Shown here piece by piece: positions 16,847-24,512 of a stretch of 64,000 nucleotides of DNA (positions within the stretch are counted from its first letter, which is position 1; each line of letters opens with the position of its first letter). This DNA is from Acidovorax sp. FHTAMBA (GTDB lineage Bacteria; Pseudomonadota; Gammaproteobacteria; Burkholderiales; Burkholderiaceae_C), in NCBI RefSeq assembly GCF_038958875.1, contig NZ_CP152407.1, positions 7,501 to 71,500 of the forward strand. The letters run 5' to 3'. The position numbers and the translations under genes are program-made. The notes under the pieces were generated by a model. It worked only from the letters and a program-made list of their open reading frames with translations, ran no database searches and was not told the DNA's origin.

Positions 16847-17407
16847 CTAGCGCACGGGCGCTTCAAGCGGGGGGTAGCTGACGGAGGCCGGCTCCTGCGG
16901 CGCTGCAGGCTGGGGTTCCGACGCACGCTGGGGCGCCGGAAATCGGGCCAGCTGCTCGGGCGTGGCTTCCAGCACAGGAACCTTGCCCTTGGATCCGCGC
17001 GAACCCAGGCTGGCAACGAACTCGGTCTCGGTCGGCATCGTGTCGCCTTCCGAGCGCTCCAGCGCGTCCCCCTTGAAGAACACGGTGAGCTTGCGCGTCT
17101 GTGGTTCTTCGCCCGGCCGCTTGATGGTGAACACATACTCCCACCGGTCGGCATGGAACAGGCTGGTGACGAGGGGCGTGCCCAGGATCTCGCGCACCTG
17201 CTGGCGGCTCATGCCGGGCTGCAGCGCCTCGACCTGCTCGCGCGACACAAAATTGCCCTGCACCACATCCACCCGGTAAGGGTTGACGAGGCTGGCAATG
17301 CGGGTGCTGGCTCCGTTCAGGCTGCTGCAGCCAACCAGGGCTGCCGCGCTGACCCCGGCCAGGAAGACCAGGCCCAGACGGGCACTGCAAGGGGCTATGA
17401 CGGGCAT
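16847..17407 (-). CDS. bamE: Outer membrane protein assembly factor BamE
   Basis: This 186-residue lipoprotein is a small subunit of the BAM complex that inserts beta-barrel proteins into the outer membrane. The signal peptide ends in a lipobox, AALVGC, with cysteine near residue 27. The SmpA/OmlA fold is seen in YRVDVVQGNFVSREQVEALQ, PGMSRQQVREILGTPLV and FHADRWEYVFTIKR. The C-terminal about 60 residues are Pro/Ala-rich and longer than in E. coli BamE. It is divergent from fur, with the 89-base intergenic region holding both promoters. Confidence 0.93.
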   Translation of the reverse strand: MPVIAPCSARLGLVFLAGVSAAALVGCSSLNGASTRIASLVNPYRVDVVQGNFVSREQVEALQPGMSRQQVREILGTPLVTSLFHADRWEYVFTIKRPGEEPQTRKLTVFFKGDALERSEGDTMPTETEFVASLGSRGSKGKVPVLEATPEQLARFPAPQRASEPQPAAPQEPASVSYPPLEAPVR

Positions 17408-17425
17408 GGATAAAAGGGCTGAGGA

Positions 17426-17431
17426 TATGAT
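17426..17431 (+). promoter_or_regulatory. Candidate -10 element of fur
   Basis: TATGAT on the plus strand, 66 bases upstream of the fur ATG. It overlaps the divergent bamE promoter region, so the two promoters may interfere with each other. No clear Fur box was recognised. Confidence 0.35.
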
Positions 17432-17437
17432 CGCGCC

Positions 17438-17443
17438 ATTGTA
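17438..17443 (-). promoter_or_regulatory. Candidate -10 element of bamE
   Basis: TACAAT on the minus strand, 30 bases upstream of the bamE ATG. It lies only 6 bases from the candidate fur -10, back to back. No -35 hexamer is clear. Confidence 0.4.
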
Positions 17444-17496
17444 GCGGCAGGCCTTCCTGCCCCGGGGCCCGGTCCCACCTCCCGAAAGACAACGCC

Positions 17497-17913
17497 ATGA
17501 CCAACATCGACGAACTCAAAAGCACGGGACTCAAGGCCACGCTCCCTCGCCTGAAGATTCTGGAAATCTTCCAGAAAGGCGGTCAGCGCCACATGACGGC
17601 CGAAGATGTGTTCCGGGTTCTGCTGGAGGAGCGTTCGGACATCGGTCTGGCCACGGTCTACCGCGTACTCACCCAGTTCGAGCAGGCCAGCATCCTGATC
17701 CGCAGCAATTTTGAAAGCGGCAAGGCGGTGTACGAGCTCAACGAAGGCCAGCACCACGACCACTTCATCTGCACGTCCTGCGGCAAGGTCGAGGAGTTCT
17801 ACGACGCGGAAATCGAAAAACGCCAGCAGGCAGTGGCCAAGGCCAAGGGCTGGGTGGTACAGGACCACACCATGGCGCTGTATGGCCAGTGCGCCAGTTG
17901 CGCCAACAAGTAA
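17497..17913 (+). CDS. fur: Ferric uptake regulator Fur
   Basis: This 138-residue DNA-binding repressor uses Fe(II) as corepressor and controls iron uptake genes. The winged helix is in LKATLPRLKILEIFQKGGQR and SDIGLATVYRVLTQFEQA. The metal-binding region HHDHFICTSCGKVEEFYD and the C-terminal CASC follow the family order. The ATG at 17497 gives the common Burkholderiales N-terminus MTNIDELKSTGLKATLPRLK. It is divergent from bamE and convergent with hprK. Confidence 0.97.
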   Translation: MTNIDELKSTGLKATLPRLKILEIFQKGGQRHMTAEDVFRVLLEERSDIGLATVYRVLTQFEQASILIRSNFESGKAVYELNEGQHHDHFICTSCGKVEEFYDAEIEKRQQAVAKAKGWVVQDHTMALYGQCASCANK

Positions 17914-17980
17914 GAAAAAGAAGAAACCGGCACGCGACGGGCGTTGGCGAGAAGATCGCACCCTGTTGATGCCGATTGAT

Positions 17981-18041
17981 GCATCAAAAACGGCCTCAGC
18001 GCTTACTAGATAAGCGCCAATAGCTACCAAAATAGTAGCAA
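17981..18041 (+). repeat. Two-hairpin repeat, copy 8 (convergent junction)
   Basis: The copy lies between the fur and hprK stops. Hairpin 1 is GCGCTTA/TAAGCGC (7 bp). Hairpin 2 is GCTAC/GTAGC with a CAAAATA loop; other copies have GCTAT/ATAGC here, so the pair changes together. It begins ATCAAAAACGGC, like copy 15. Confidence 0.85.
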
Positions 18042-18042
18042 A

Positions 18043-18999
18043 CTATCCCCCCGTATCGCGCTCCATGGCGCGGCGGTGGCGTTCAACGAATTCCTGGTAG
18101 GTATCAATGCCGCGCAGTTGCAAGATGGTGTTGCGCACGGCCGCTTCTACCAGCACGGCAATGTTTCGGCCCGCCACCACCTGGATGACGACCTTGAGCA
18201 CCGGTACGCCCAGCACGTCCTGGGTGAGCGGCTCATAGGGCAGGCGTTCGTATTCGCGCTCCAGCGTTTCCTTGCGCACCAGGTGCACGATGAGCTTCAG
18301 GCGCATCTTGCGGCGCACGGCCGTCTCGCCAAAGATGGCACGGATATCGAGCAAACCGATGCCGCGCACCTCCAGCAGGTTCTGCAGCAGCTCGGGGCAT
18401 TTGCCTTCGATGGTGGTCTGGTTGATGCGAAACAGGTCCACCGCGTCATCGGCCACCAGGCCGTTGCCGCGCGAGATCAGCTCCAGGCCCAGCTCACTTT
18501 TGCCCAGGCCTGACTCGCCGGTGATCATCACGCCCAGGCCCAGGATGTCCATGAACACGCCGTGCATGGTGGTGCGGTCGGCAAAGTGCTTGGACAGGTA
18601 GGCGCGCAGCACGTCGATGACAAACGCCGACGACTCGTGCGTGGAGAACATCGGGATCTGCGCGCGCTCGCACATGGACACCAGCTCGTCCGGCGCTGAC
18701 TGGTTGTCGGCCAGCACCAGCACGGGCGGCTCCAGCGTCACGATGCGCGCGATGCGCCGCTTGCAATCGTCGGGCGATGCGCTGCTGAGGTAGGCGATCT
18801 CGCGCTCGCCCAGAATCTGAACCCGGTAGGGGTGGATGTAATTGAGGTAGCCGACCAGGTCTGCGCCAGAGCGCGCCGAGCGCACGGCCACTTCGTCAAA
18901 ACGCCGCTCGGACGCACCCAGCCCCGCCACCCATTCCCACTTCAGCAGGCCGCGGAACTCTTCGAAAAGGACATCGGCGCTGACAACGTTGGGTTTCAC
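18043..18999 (-). CDS. hprK: HPr kinase/phosphorylase
   Basis: This 318-residue enzyme phosphorylates or dephosphorylates a serine on HPr-type PTS proteins. The Walker A loop is in MITGESGLGKSELGLELI near residue 155, the catalytic ADDAVDLFRI follows, and the family signature EVRGIGLLDIRAIFGETAV lies near residue 205. The start codon is GTG at 18999 (protein starts KPNVVSADVLFEEFRG after Met). It follows ptsN with a 34-base gap. In this group HprK acts in a nitrogen or carbon regulatory PTS rather than in sugar uptake. The stop is two bases from a dispersed repeat. Confidence 0.95.
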   Translation of the reverse strand: MKPNVVSADVLFEEFRGLLKWEWVAGLGASERRFDEVAVRSARSGADLVGYLNYIHPYRVQILGEREIAYLSSASPDDCKRRIARIVTLEPPVLVLADNQSAPDELVSMCERAQIPMFSTHESSAFVIDVLRAYLSKHFADRTTMHGVFMDILGLGVMITGESGLGKSELGLELISRGNGLVADDAVDLFRINQTTIEGKCPELLQNLLEVRGIGLLDIRAIFGETAVRRKMRLKLIVHLVRKETLEREYERLPYEPLTQDVLGVPVLKVVIQVVAGRNIAVLVEAAVRNTILQLRGIDTYQEFVERHRRAMERDTGG

Positions 19000-19033
19000 G
19001 GAGATTCAGCGGGCGGGTGCTGCGGCGGGCCGA

Positions 19034-19501
19034 TCAGGCCGTCTGGGTGGACTGCCAGCCCGCGATCATGCCGTGCAGCTCGGCCGCATCGGTCGAGGCC
19101 TTGAGCCTTTCGCGCAGGGCCGAGTCGCTCAGCAGCTCGGCAATTTCAGACAGGATTTCCAGGTGCTTTTGCGTGGCCGCTTCCGGCACCAGCAGAAAAA
19201 TGAGCAAACCCACAGGCAGTTCGTCGGGCGCGTCAAAACCAATGGGATGGAGCAGCTGAAACACCGCCGCCATCGGCGCTTTCAGGCCCTTGATGCGGCC
19301 ATGCGGAATGGCCACGCCGTGGCCCAGGCCGGTAGAGCCCAGGCGCTCCCGGGCAAAAAGGCTGTCGGTGATCAACGCGCGGGAGAGGCCGTGCTGGCTC
19401 TCGAACAGCAGACCCGCTTCTTCAAAAGCACGCTTCTTGCTGGTGGCGTCCACGCTCACAAGCACTTGAGCGGAGGGCAGGATGGAGGCGAGTCGGTTCA
19501 T
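19034..19501 (-). CDS. ptsN: PTS IIA-like nitrogen regulatory protein PtsN
   Basis: This 155-residue EIIA-Ntr domain protein takes phosphate from NPr. The phosphorylated histidine is in LGHGVAIPHGRIKGL, at residue 67. Targets known for the family include Trk/Kdp potassium transport, which is notable because kup, trkA and trkH lie in the same window. ATG at 19501 (MNRLASILPSAQVLV) is preferred over the upstream in-frame codon at 19516. It is separated from hpf by an intrinsic terminator. Confidence 0.94.
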   Translation of the reverse strand: MNRLASILPSAQVLVSVDATSKKRAFEEAGLLFESQHGLSRALITDSLFARERLGSTGLGHGVAIPHGRIKGLKAPMAAVFQLLHPIGFDAPDELPVGLLIFLLVPEAATQKHLEILSEIAELLSDSALRERLKASTDAAELHGMIAGWQSTQTA

Positions 19502-19562
19502 GGTCAAGGGAAACAATTATGCACATGTTGGCGAAAACCCTGAGCGCTGTGCTGCACGGCAA

Positions 19563-19587
19563 CAAAAAAACCGCCCAAAAGGGGCGG
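19563..19587 (-). terminator. Rho-independent terminator after hpf
   Basis: On the minus strand CCGCCC and GGGCGG pair around a 5-base CTTTT loop and are followed by seven T residues. It lies about 30 bases after the hpf stop and before ptsN, so much of the hpf transcript should end here. Confidence 0.85.
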
Positions 19588-19615
19588 CTGCTGGGCCAGG
19601 CTCAGGGCTGGCGCA

Positions 19616-19951
19616 TCAAGCGTGCATTTCGCGCTTGGCGGCTTCGTGGTGGTGGTCCTGCAAGCGGTCCTTGTGGCGCACGACCTGGCGGTCCATCTTG
19701 TCGACCAGCTCATCGACCGCCGCGTACAGGTCGGCGTGGGAGCTTTCGGCAAACAGGTCGTTGCCCTTGACGTGGATGTTGCATTCCGCTCGCTGCCTCT
19801 TTTCCTTCTCCTTTTGCTTCTCTACCGTCAGCAGTACCTTGACGTCGACAACCTGGTCAAAATGGCGGGTGATCCGGTCCAGCTTGGTGGTGACGTAGTT
19901 GCGCAAGGCTGGGGTAACTTCGAGGTGGTGACCGCTGATCGTCAAGTTCAT
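19616..19951 (-). CDS. hpf: Ribosome hibernation-promoting factor (HPF/YfiA family)
   Basis: This 111-residue protein binds the 30S decoding region and stabilises idle ribosomes. It starts MNLTISGHHLEVTPALRNYV and has KLDRITRHFDQVVDVKVLL and LFAESSHADLYAAVDELVDK, all typical of short HPF. The C-terminus is His- and charge-rich (DHHHEAAKREMHA). The ribosome site AGGAG lies 9 bases before the ATG at 19951. It heads the hpf-ptsN-hprK block, but rpoN, often upstream in other bacteria, is not present here. Confidence 0.94.
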   Translation of the reverse strand: MNLTISGHHLEVTPALRNYVTTKLDRITRHFDQVVDVKVLLTVEKQKEKEKRQRAECNIHVKGNDLFAESSHADLYAAVDELVDKMDRQVVRHKDRLQDHHHEAAKREMHA

Positions 19952-20162
19952 AAATAAGTCTCCTGTAACACGCTCTGTGGAAGAAACGCCGCCCTGGATC
20001 AGAGGAGCGGCCCGGCGAACTTGGATGCATCCCGTTGACGTGAAGTCACTATGCTCCCGGCCCTTGTGAAAAGCAATCCCATTTCGCCCCTGCCCGCTGG
20101 GTTATGCCCGCCAAGGTGCCAAGCCCCCAAAAAGCGCGCACAATGGCTGAGTTGCCGGGGAG

Positions 20163-20188
20163 CACCCGCCCCCGTCAGTGGGCGGGTG
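20163..20188 (-). other. Strong hairpin after the MFS gene stop
   Basis: ACCCGCCC and GGGCGGGT form a perfect 8-bp stem with an 8-base loop immediately 3' of the MFS gene ending at 20190. There is no T tract on either side, so it is not a standard intrinsic terminator. It may protect the mRNA 3' end. Confidence 0.5.
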
Positions 20189-20189
20189 T

Positions 20190-21470
20190 TCAGCGTGCCG
20201 AAGGCGCTGCACCATGCAGCGTCAACCGCCCGGCCACCACCATCGACAGCAGGCTCGCTGCAATACCCACCAGCGCCGCCATCCAGTAGTTCTGCACCAG
20301 CCCCTGCGCGTCGCGGCTGATCAGCAAACCGCCAACCACTGAAGCCACGCCCATGGCGGCCGATTGCACCGAGGCGTTCAACGTCATGAAGGTGCCGCGC
20401 AAGGGCGCCTGCGCCGCCGAGGCCACGATCGCCATGCCGGGGATCATGCGGCCACTCACAAAGGCAAACATCAGCGTCGAGACCACCAGCACGCCCCACA
20501 GCGGAAGCCCCTGCACCAGCGTAATGGCCAGCAAACAGGGCGCCGCAGACAGGGCGAGCCAGCGAAAGGTTCGCACCTTGCCGCGCCGGTCCGTCAGCCG
20601 CCCGAACAGACGCGCGGTGAAAAGGGTCGCGACGCCGCCGCACAGGTAGGCCAGCGGAATCTGGTCGGCGCGGACACCTGCATTGGTCTGCATGTAGATG
20701 GTGATGTAGGGGATCACGGTGAATCCGGTGAACATGAGCAGCGCAGAAAACAGAAATGCCCACCGGTGGTTGGGGTCGGCAAGCACCTGGCCGATGCCGC
20801 CCAGCGCCGTCCGGCCGCTGGCCGCCTGCACGTGGGCCGTCATGGCCGGCATGGTGCGGGCCGCTAGCAGGGCCAGCACCGCCACCATCGCAGCAATGGC
20901 GATGAACGGCATGTTCCAGCCCCCCGCCTCGGCAAGGATCAGCCCCAGCGGGACACCGGCCACCGTGGACACCGAGAAGGACGTCATCACGATGCCCATG
21001 GCACGGCCGCGCCGCTCGAAAGGAATCACATCGGCCACGATGGTTTGCGACAGGGCCGACAGCACCCCCCCAAACGCCCCCGCCAGGATGCGCGCCACCA
21101 TCAACGTGCCGTAGGTGGGCGCCACGCCGCAGGCCAGCGTGGCCAGGCCAAACAGCGCGTACAGCACCAGAAGCAGCCGCTTGCGCCCGAAGCGGTCGAT
21201 GTAGGTCGAAGCCAGCAGGCCCGACACCCCTGCCGAGAGCGTGTAGGCCGATACCAGCAGCCCGAACTGCGCATCGCTGATGGCAAACAGCTGGGTGAAC
21301 CGGGGGCCCAGCGGCATCATGATCATGAAATCAAGAATGTGGGTGAACTGGATGCCCGCCAGAGTGAGCAGCAGCCAGAGTTCGCGACGGGGAGTGAGCG
21401 CAGAGGTAGAGGGCACAGGGGCGGCCCCAGGGGGCCCGGTTCGGTTGGGGAGCCGCACAGTGTGCCGCAA
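20190..21470 (-). CDS. MFS transporter, sugar-efflux/AraJ-like subgroup
   Basis: This 426-residue inner-membrane protein has 12 predicted membrane segments. The MFS loop 2-3 signature is ASTYIDRFGRKRLLLVLYAL, and motif-like ARILAGAFGGVLSALSQTIV follows. The second half has a matching FGRLTDRRGKVRTFRWLAL loop. The substrate is unknown; the sequence suggests a drug or small-metabolite exporter. The start is uncertain: TTG at 21470 is the longest, with GTG codons at 21458 and 21416 also in frame and no ATG near. It is divergent from purC. Confidence 0.85.
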   Translation of the reverse strand: MRHTVRLPNRTGPPGAAPVPSTSALTPRRELWLLLTLAGIQFTHILDFMIMMPLGPRFTQLFAISDAQFGLLVSAYTLSAGVSGLLASTYIDRFGRKRLLLVLYALFGLATLACGVAPTYGTLMVARILAGAFGGVLSALSQTIVADVIPFERRGRAMGIVMTSFSVSTVAGVPLGLILAEAGGWNMPFIAIAAMVAVLALLAARTMPAMTAHVQAASGRTALGGIGQVLADPNHRWAFLFSALLMFTGFTVIPYITIYMQTNAGVRADQIPLAYLCGGVATLFTARLFGRLTDRRGKVRTFRWLALSAAPCLLAITLVQGLPLWGVLVVSTLMFAFVSGRMIPGMAIVASAAQAPLRGTFMTLNASVQSAAMGVASVVGGLLISRDAQGLVQNYWMAALVGIAASLLSMVVAGRLTLHGAAPSAR

Positions 21471-21528
21471 GGGCGATCAGCGCGCAGGGCAGCAGCGCCG
21501 TGCACCTGGGGCACACCGGGCCCGCGCG

Positions 21529-21534
21529 TAAAAT
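21529..21534 (+). promoter_or_regulatory. Candidate -10 element of purC
   Basis: TAAAAT followed by CGGCGGGTT, about 107 bases upstream of the purC ATG. Nearly the same run (TAAAATCGCGGGTT) lies upstream of purE, which suggests shared control of the two purine loci. Confidence 0.35.
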
Positions 21535-21640
21535 CGGCGGGTTGCGCGCGCGACGGGAAGACATGCTTCACCGCCCGGGCGCTTCACCCCCCTGTTTCGC
21601 GGCCTGCCTGCAGCGCACCTTGATCGCCCACACCGACACC

Positions 21641-22567
21641 ATGACCCAGCCCAGCTCCAACGCCCTGCACACCTCTGCCCTCACGTCGCTGCCCCTGCTG
21701 GCCCGCGGAAAGGTGCGCGACAACTACGCCGTGGGCGACGACCGCATCCTGATGGTGGCCAGCGACCGCCTGTCGGCCTTTGACGTGATCATGGGCGAAC
21801 CCATTCCGGGCAAGGGCGAGCTGCTCACGCAGATGGCGCTGTACTGGTTCGACAAGCTGGGGTACATCTGCCCCAACCACCTGACGGGCGACGCGCCGGA
21901 AAGTGTGGTGTCCCCGGACGAAGCTGCGCAGATCCGTGGCCGCTCGATGCTGGTGCAGCGGCTGCAGCCCATTCCGGTGGAAGCCGTGGTGCGCGGCTAC
22001 CTGGCCGGCAGTGGCTGGAAGGAATACCAGGAGTCGCGCTCGGTGTGCGGTGTGCCGCTGCCCGAAGGGCTGACCAACGCCGCCAAGCTGCCCGAGCCCA
22101 TCTACACCCCCGCCGCCAAGGCCGCTGCGGGTGAGCACGACGAGAACATCACCTTCGAGCGCACGGTGGAGATGATTGGCCTTGACCTGGCCACGCGCAT
22201 CCGCGACCTGAGCATTGCCATCTACAAGGCTGCTGCCGAGATCGCATTGCCCAAGGGCCTGATCATTGCCGACACCAAATTCGAGTTTGGCCTGGCGCCC
22301 GACGGCACGCTGGTGCTGATGGACGAAGTCCTCACGCCCGACAGCTCGCGCTACTGGCCCGTGGAAGGCTACGAAGCGGCGCTGGCCGCCGGCCAGAACC
22401 CGCCGAGCTACGACAAGCAGTTTGTGCGCGACTGGCTGGAGCAGGCGCAGGTGAACGGCAAGCCCTGGGACAAGACCGCACCCGCCCCCCGCCTGCCGCG
22501 CGAAGTGATTGAAAAGACGGCCGCCAAATACCGCGAGGCGCTGGAGCGCCTGACCGCCGCGTCCTGA
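21641..22567 (+). CDS. purC: Phosphoribosylaminoimidazole-succinocarboxamide synthase
   Basis: This 308-residue enzyme joins aspartate to CAIR in purine synthesis. Family motifs are LLARGKVRDNYAVGDDRILM near residue 25, SDRLSAFDVIMGEPIPGKG, VVRGYLAGSGWKEYQ and GLIIADTKFEFGLAPDG. It is of the longer SAICAR synthetase type found in betaproteobacteria and yeast. The ATG at 21641 was chosen because upstream in-frame residues are not family-like. It is 2 kb from the purE-purK operon. The short 19-base gap to the convergent lipoprotein gene holds no repeat. Confidence 0.96.
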   Translation: MTQPSSNALHTSALTSLPLLARGKVRDNYAVGDDRILMVASDRLSAFDVIMGEPIPGKGELLTQMALYWFDKLGYICPNHLTGDAPESVVSPDEAAQIRGRSMLVQRLQPIPVEAVVRGYLAGSGWKEYQESRSVCGVPLPEGLTNAAKLPEPIYTPAAKAAAGEHDENITFERTVEMIGLDLATRIRDLSIAIYKAAAEIALPKGLIIADTKFEFGLAPDGTLVLMDEVLTPDSSRYWPVEGYEAALAAGQNPPSYDKQFVRDWLEQAQVNGKPWDKTAPAPRLPREVIEKTAAKYREALERLTAAS

Positions 22568-22586
22568 CCGGCTGGGGGAGGCGCCC

Positions 22587-23369
22587 TCAGCGCAGCGGCG
22601 TTTCGGCGGCCTCAAAACGCAGCAGGGGCTTGCCCTCCCCATCGCGCAGCAGTAGCTGCGTGCCTTGCTGGCGAAAACTCGCCACCGCCGACAGGGCGGA
22701 TAGGTACCGCGCCTCTGCGGCCCCGGTGTCCAGGCACAGCGTGATGCCCGACACCAGGCGGTCAAACCGAAGGCTAGCCCCTTCCAGGCTGTAGTCGGCC
22801 ACAAAGCGGTTGCAACCGCCGCCCCCGGCCGCGCGGGCCTCGTCCCCTTGCAGCATCAGGAACGGGGCCGGGCCCGCCTCGGGACCACGGGCAACAGGGT
22901 GTTCCTGCACCTGTGCAAGCCGCCAGTGGGTCAGCAGCAGCGGCACACTGGCCTCTACCGTCGCGGGCAGTGCGGGCGGGCGTTGCAACAGCACATCCAC
23001 GCGGCGGAAAGCCAAATCCTGGGGAACGGGGTGGCGCATCATGGTTGCCAGCAGCAAACGCCCTTCCCACGAGACGGTCGCGCGCACCTCATAGCGCCCC
23101 TTGGGCATGAAACGCACTGTGGGGTACGGAATCCGCAAAGCATACGGAGGTTGCCCGGCGAGCTCCTGCCGCTGCCGCCCCAGCACCACGGGCGGCTGAT
23201 CGGGCTGGGTGACATCGAGCAGCGTTGCCTCGAACACCGAATCCGGTGGCACCAGCACCCGCTCGCGTGACAATGCCACGCCCGTCACTACCGCATCGGG
23301 CGCGGGGGGCCGCGTGCCACAGCCTGCGACCAGCAGCGCCAGCGTGGCCACCAACGCGCCGCGCAGCAC
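22587..23369 (-). CDS. Lipoprotein with YbaY-type and META/HslJ-type domains
   Basis: This 260-residue predicted outer-membrane lipoprotein has a short signal ending LALLVAGC. Residues about 30-130 resemble the YbaY/YscW domain: VTGVALSRERVLVPPDSVFE, ATLLDVTQPDQPPVVLGRQ and RIPYPTVRFMPKGRYEVRAT. The C-terminal half is META/HslJ-like: HWRLAQVQ, then GGGGCNRFVADYSLEGASLRFDRL in two parts, and TLCLD. I chose GTG at 23369 because it gives a compact lipoprotein signal; the frame is open to TTG at 23441. Its role is unknown, perhaps envelope stress. Confidence 0.75.
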   Translation of the reverse strand: MLRGALVATLALLVAGCGTRPPAPDAVVTGVALSRERVLVPPDSVFEATLLDVTQPDQPPVVLGRQRQELAGQPPYALRIPYPTVRFMPKGRYEVRATVSWEGRLLLATMMRHPVPQDLAFRRVDVLLQRPPALPATVEASVPLLLTHWRLAQVQEHPVARGPEAGPAPFLMLQGDEARAAGGGGCNRFVADYSLEGASLRFDRLVSGITLCLDTGAAEARYLSALSAVASFRQQGTQLLLRDGEGKPLLRFEAAETPLR

Positions 23370-23448
23370 GCCGGGGTGTACAACCTGGCGCTGTGCGCCA
23401 GCCAGCCTGTGAACCCTTACCGCGCCCACAGGCAGCACCAAGAACCTT

Positions 23449-24357
23449 TCAGCTCAGCACCACGCTCGACAGGCGGCGCCGGTAAGTGGCCACCACCGGG
23501 TCCTCGGGGGGAATCTGCCCCTCGGCCACCTTGACCTTGGGCGGCTCGATGATTTCCAGAATGGCCACGTAGGTCTTGCGGGCCGCCTCTTCGTTCCAGA
23601 CCTTGTCGCGCATGAGGATTTCCAGCAGCTCGTCCATGGCGTCGGTCCAGCGCTGGGCGGCCATGAGCCAGCGGGCGCGGGCGTAGCGGGTGTCGAAATC
23701 GCGCTTGTTGGCGGCAATTTTTGCATCAAAATCAGCCTCAGCGCTTTCCCCGTATGCGCCAACAGCTACAAAATCAATAGCATCCATCCAGATCTTGAGC
23801 GCGCCCAGCTTGCGCGACGCCGGGGCCTTGGCAATCACGGGGGCAAAGGCGACCTTGGCATCGTCGTCACGGCGCAGCTGCAGCAGCAGCTTGACGTAGT
23901 CGAAACGCACATCGTCATTGGACGGGTCGGTGACCACGGCGTGCTGCAGCTTTTCCAGGGCGGTGCCCGTGTCGCCCTCTGCCAAGGCTTCCAGCGCTTG
24001 CTCTTCCTCGGCTTCGGCCACGACCTCTTCCGCAGTGGGCACATGCTTGTCGAGGAAGGCGCGCACCTGGCCCTCGGGCAGGGCGCCCATGAAGCCGTCC
24101 ACGGGCTGGCCGTTCATCAGCAGCACACAGGTAGGAATGCTGCGGATGCCGAACATGCCCGCCAGCTGCTGCTCCTGGTCGGAGTCGATCTTGACGAGCT
24201 TGAAGCGGCCCGCATAGTCGGTCTCCAGCTTCTCCAGCACCGGCCCCAGCGACTTGCAGGGGCCACACCAGGGCGCCCAGAAGTCCACCAGCACGGGCAC
24301 GTTCATCGAGGCAGCAACCACCTCGGCTTCAAAGTTTTCTACGGTGACGTCAATCAT
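23449..24357 (-). CDS. cnoX: Thioredoxin-TPR co-chaperone, CnoX/YbbN type
   Basis: This 302-residue cytoplasmic protein has an N-terminal thioredoxin domain with an intact WCGPC redox site (cysteines 31 and 34) and a C-terminal tetratricopeptide region beginning near residue 115. Family members protect unfolding proteins under oxidative stress and pass them to GroEL or DnaK. The ATG at 24357 gives MIDVTVENFEAEVVAASMNV. Residues about 193-212 are encoded by a copy of the dispersed repeat, with sequence AIDFVAVGAYGESAEADFDA. It is divergent from purE. Confidence 0.9.
   Translation of the reverse strand: MIDVTVENFEAEVVAASMNVPVLVDFWAPWCGPCKSLGPVLEKLETDYAGRFKLVKIDSDQEQQLAGMFGIRSIPTCVLLMNGQPVDGFMGALPEGQVRAFLDKHVPTAEEVVAEAEEEQALEALAEGDTGTALEKLQHAVVTDPSNDDVRFDYVKLLLQLRRDDDAKVAFAPVIAKAPASRKLGALKIWMDAIDFVAVGAYGESAEADFDAKIAANKRDFDTRYARARWLMAAQRWTDAMDELLEILMRDKVWNEEAARKTYVAILEIIEPPKVKVAEGQIPPEDPVVATYRRRLSSVVLS
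23722..23781 (+). repeat. Two-hairpin repeat, copy 9 (inside the cnoX gene)
   Basis: The plus strand reads GCATCAAAATCAGCCTCAGC, then GCTTTCCCCGTATGCGCC, then AACAGCTACAAAATCAATAGC. All blocks of the repeat are present in order and close to the intergenic copy at 58214. It codes in frame for about 20 residues of the cnoX TPR region. The GCGC pairing of hairpin 1 is partly kept. Confidence 0.8.
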
Positions 24358-24397
24358 GATGGTGTGGGGCCAAGGCCTGCGGAGCGGTTTGCGCGCT

Positions 24398-24403
24398 ATT
24401 TTG
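24398..24403 (-). promoter_or_regulatory. Candidate -10 element of cnoX
   Basis: CAAAAT followed by AGCGCGC on the minus strand, about 40 bases upstream of the ATG at 24357. It is weak evidence, given only because it follows the same pattern as other genes here. Confidence 0.25.
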
Positions 24404-24446
24404 GCCCATCGAAACAGCCCCATGCCGGGAAGGGGGGCGTAAAAAG

Positions 24447-24452
24447 TAAAAT
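24447..24452 (+). promoter_or_regulatory. Candidate -10 element of the purE operon
   Basis: TAAAAT followed by CGCGGGTT lies 60 bases upstream of the purE ATG. The 14-base run is almost the same as that upstream of purC at 21529. No -35 hexamer is clear. Confidence 0.4.
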
Positions 24453-24512
24453 CGCGGGTTCCACCTACAGCGGCAAAGCAGGCGCCACCTGCCCGCCAGC
24501 GCCCTCCACACC

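Noticed and set aside
20095..20125. Possible sigma-54 promoter (TTGGCAC) upstream of hpf
   Set aside because: The -12 GC element is missing at the required spacing.
20163..20188. Intrinsic terminator after the MFS gene
   Set aside because: The stem is strong, but there is no T tract on the minus-strand side, so it was kept only as a hairpin.
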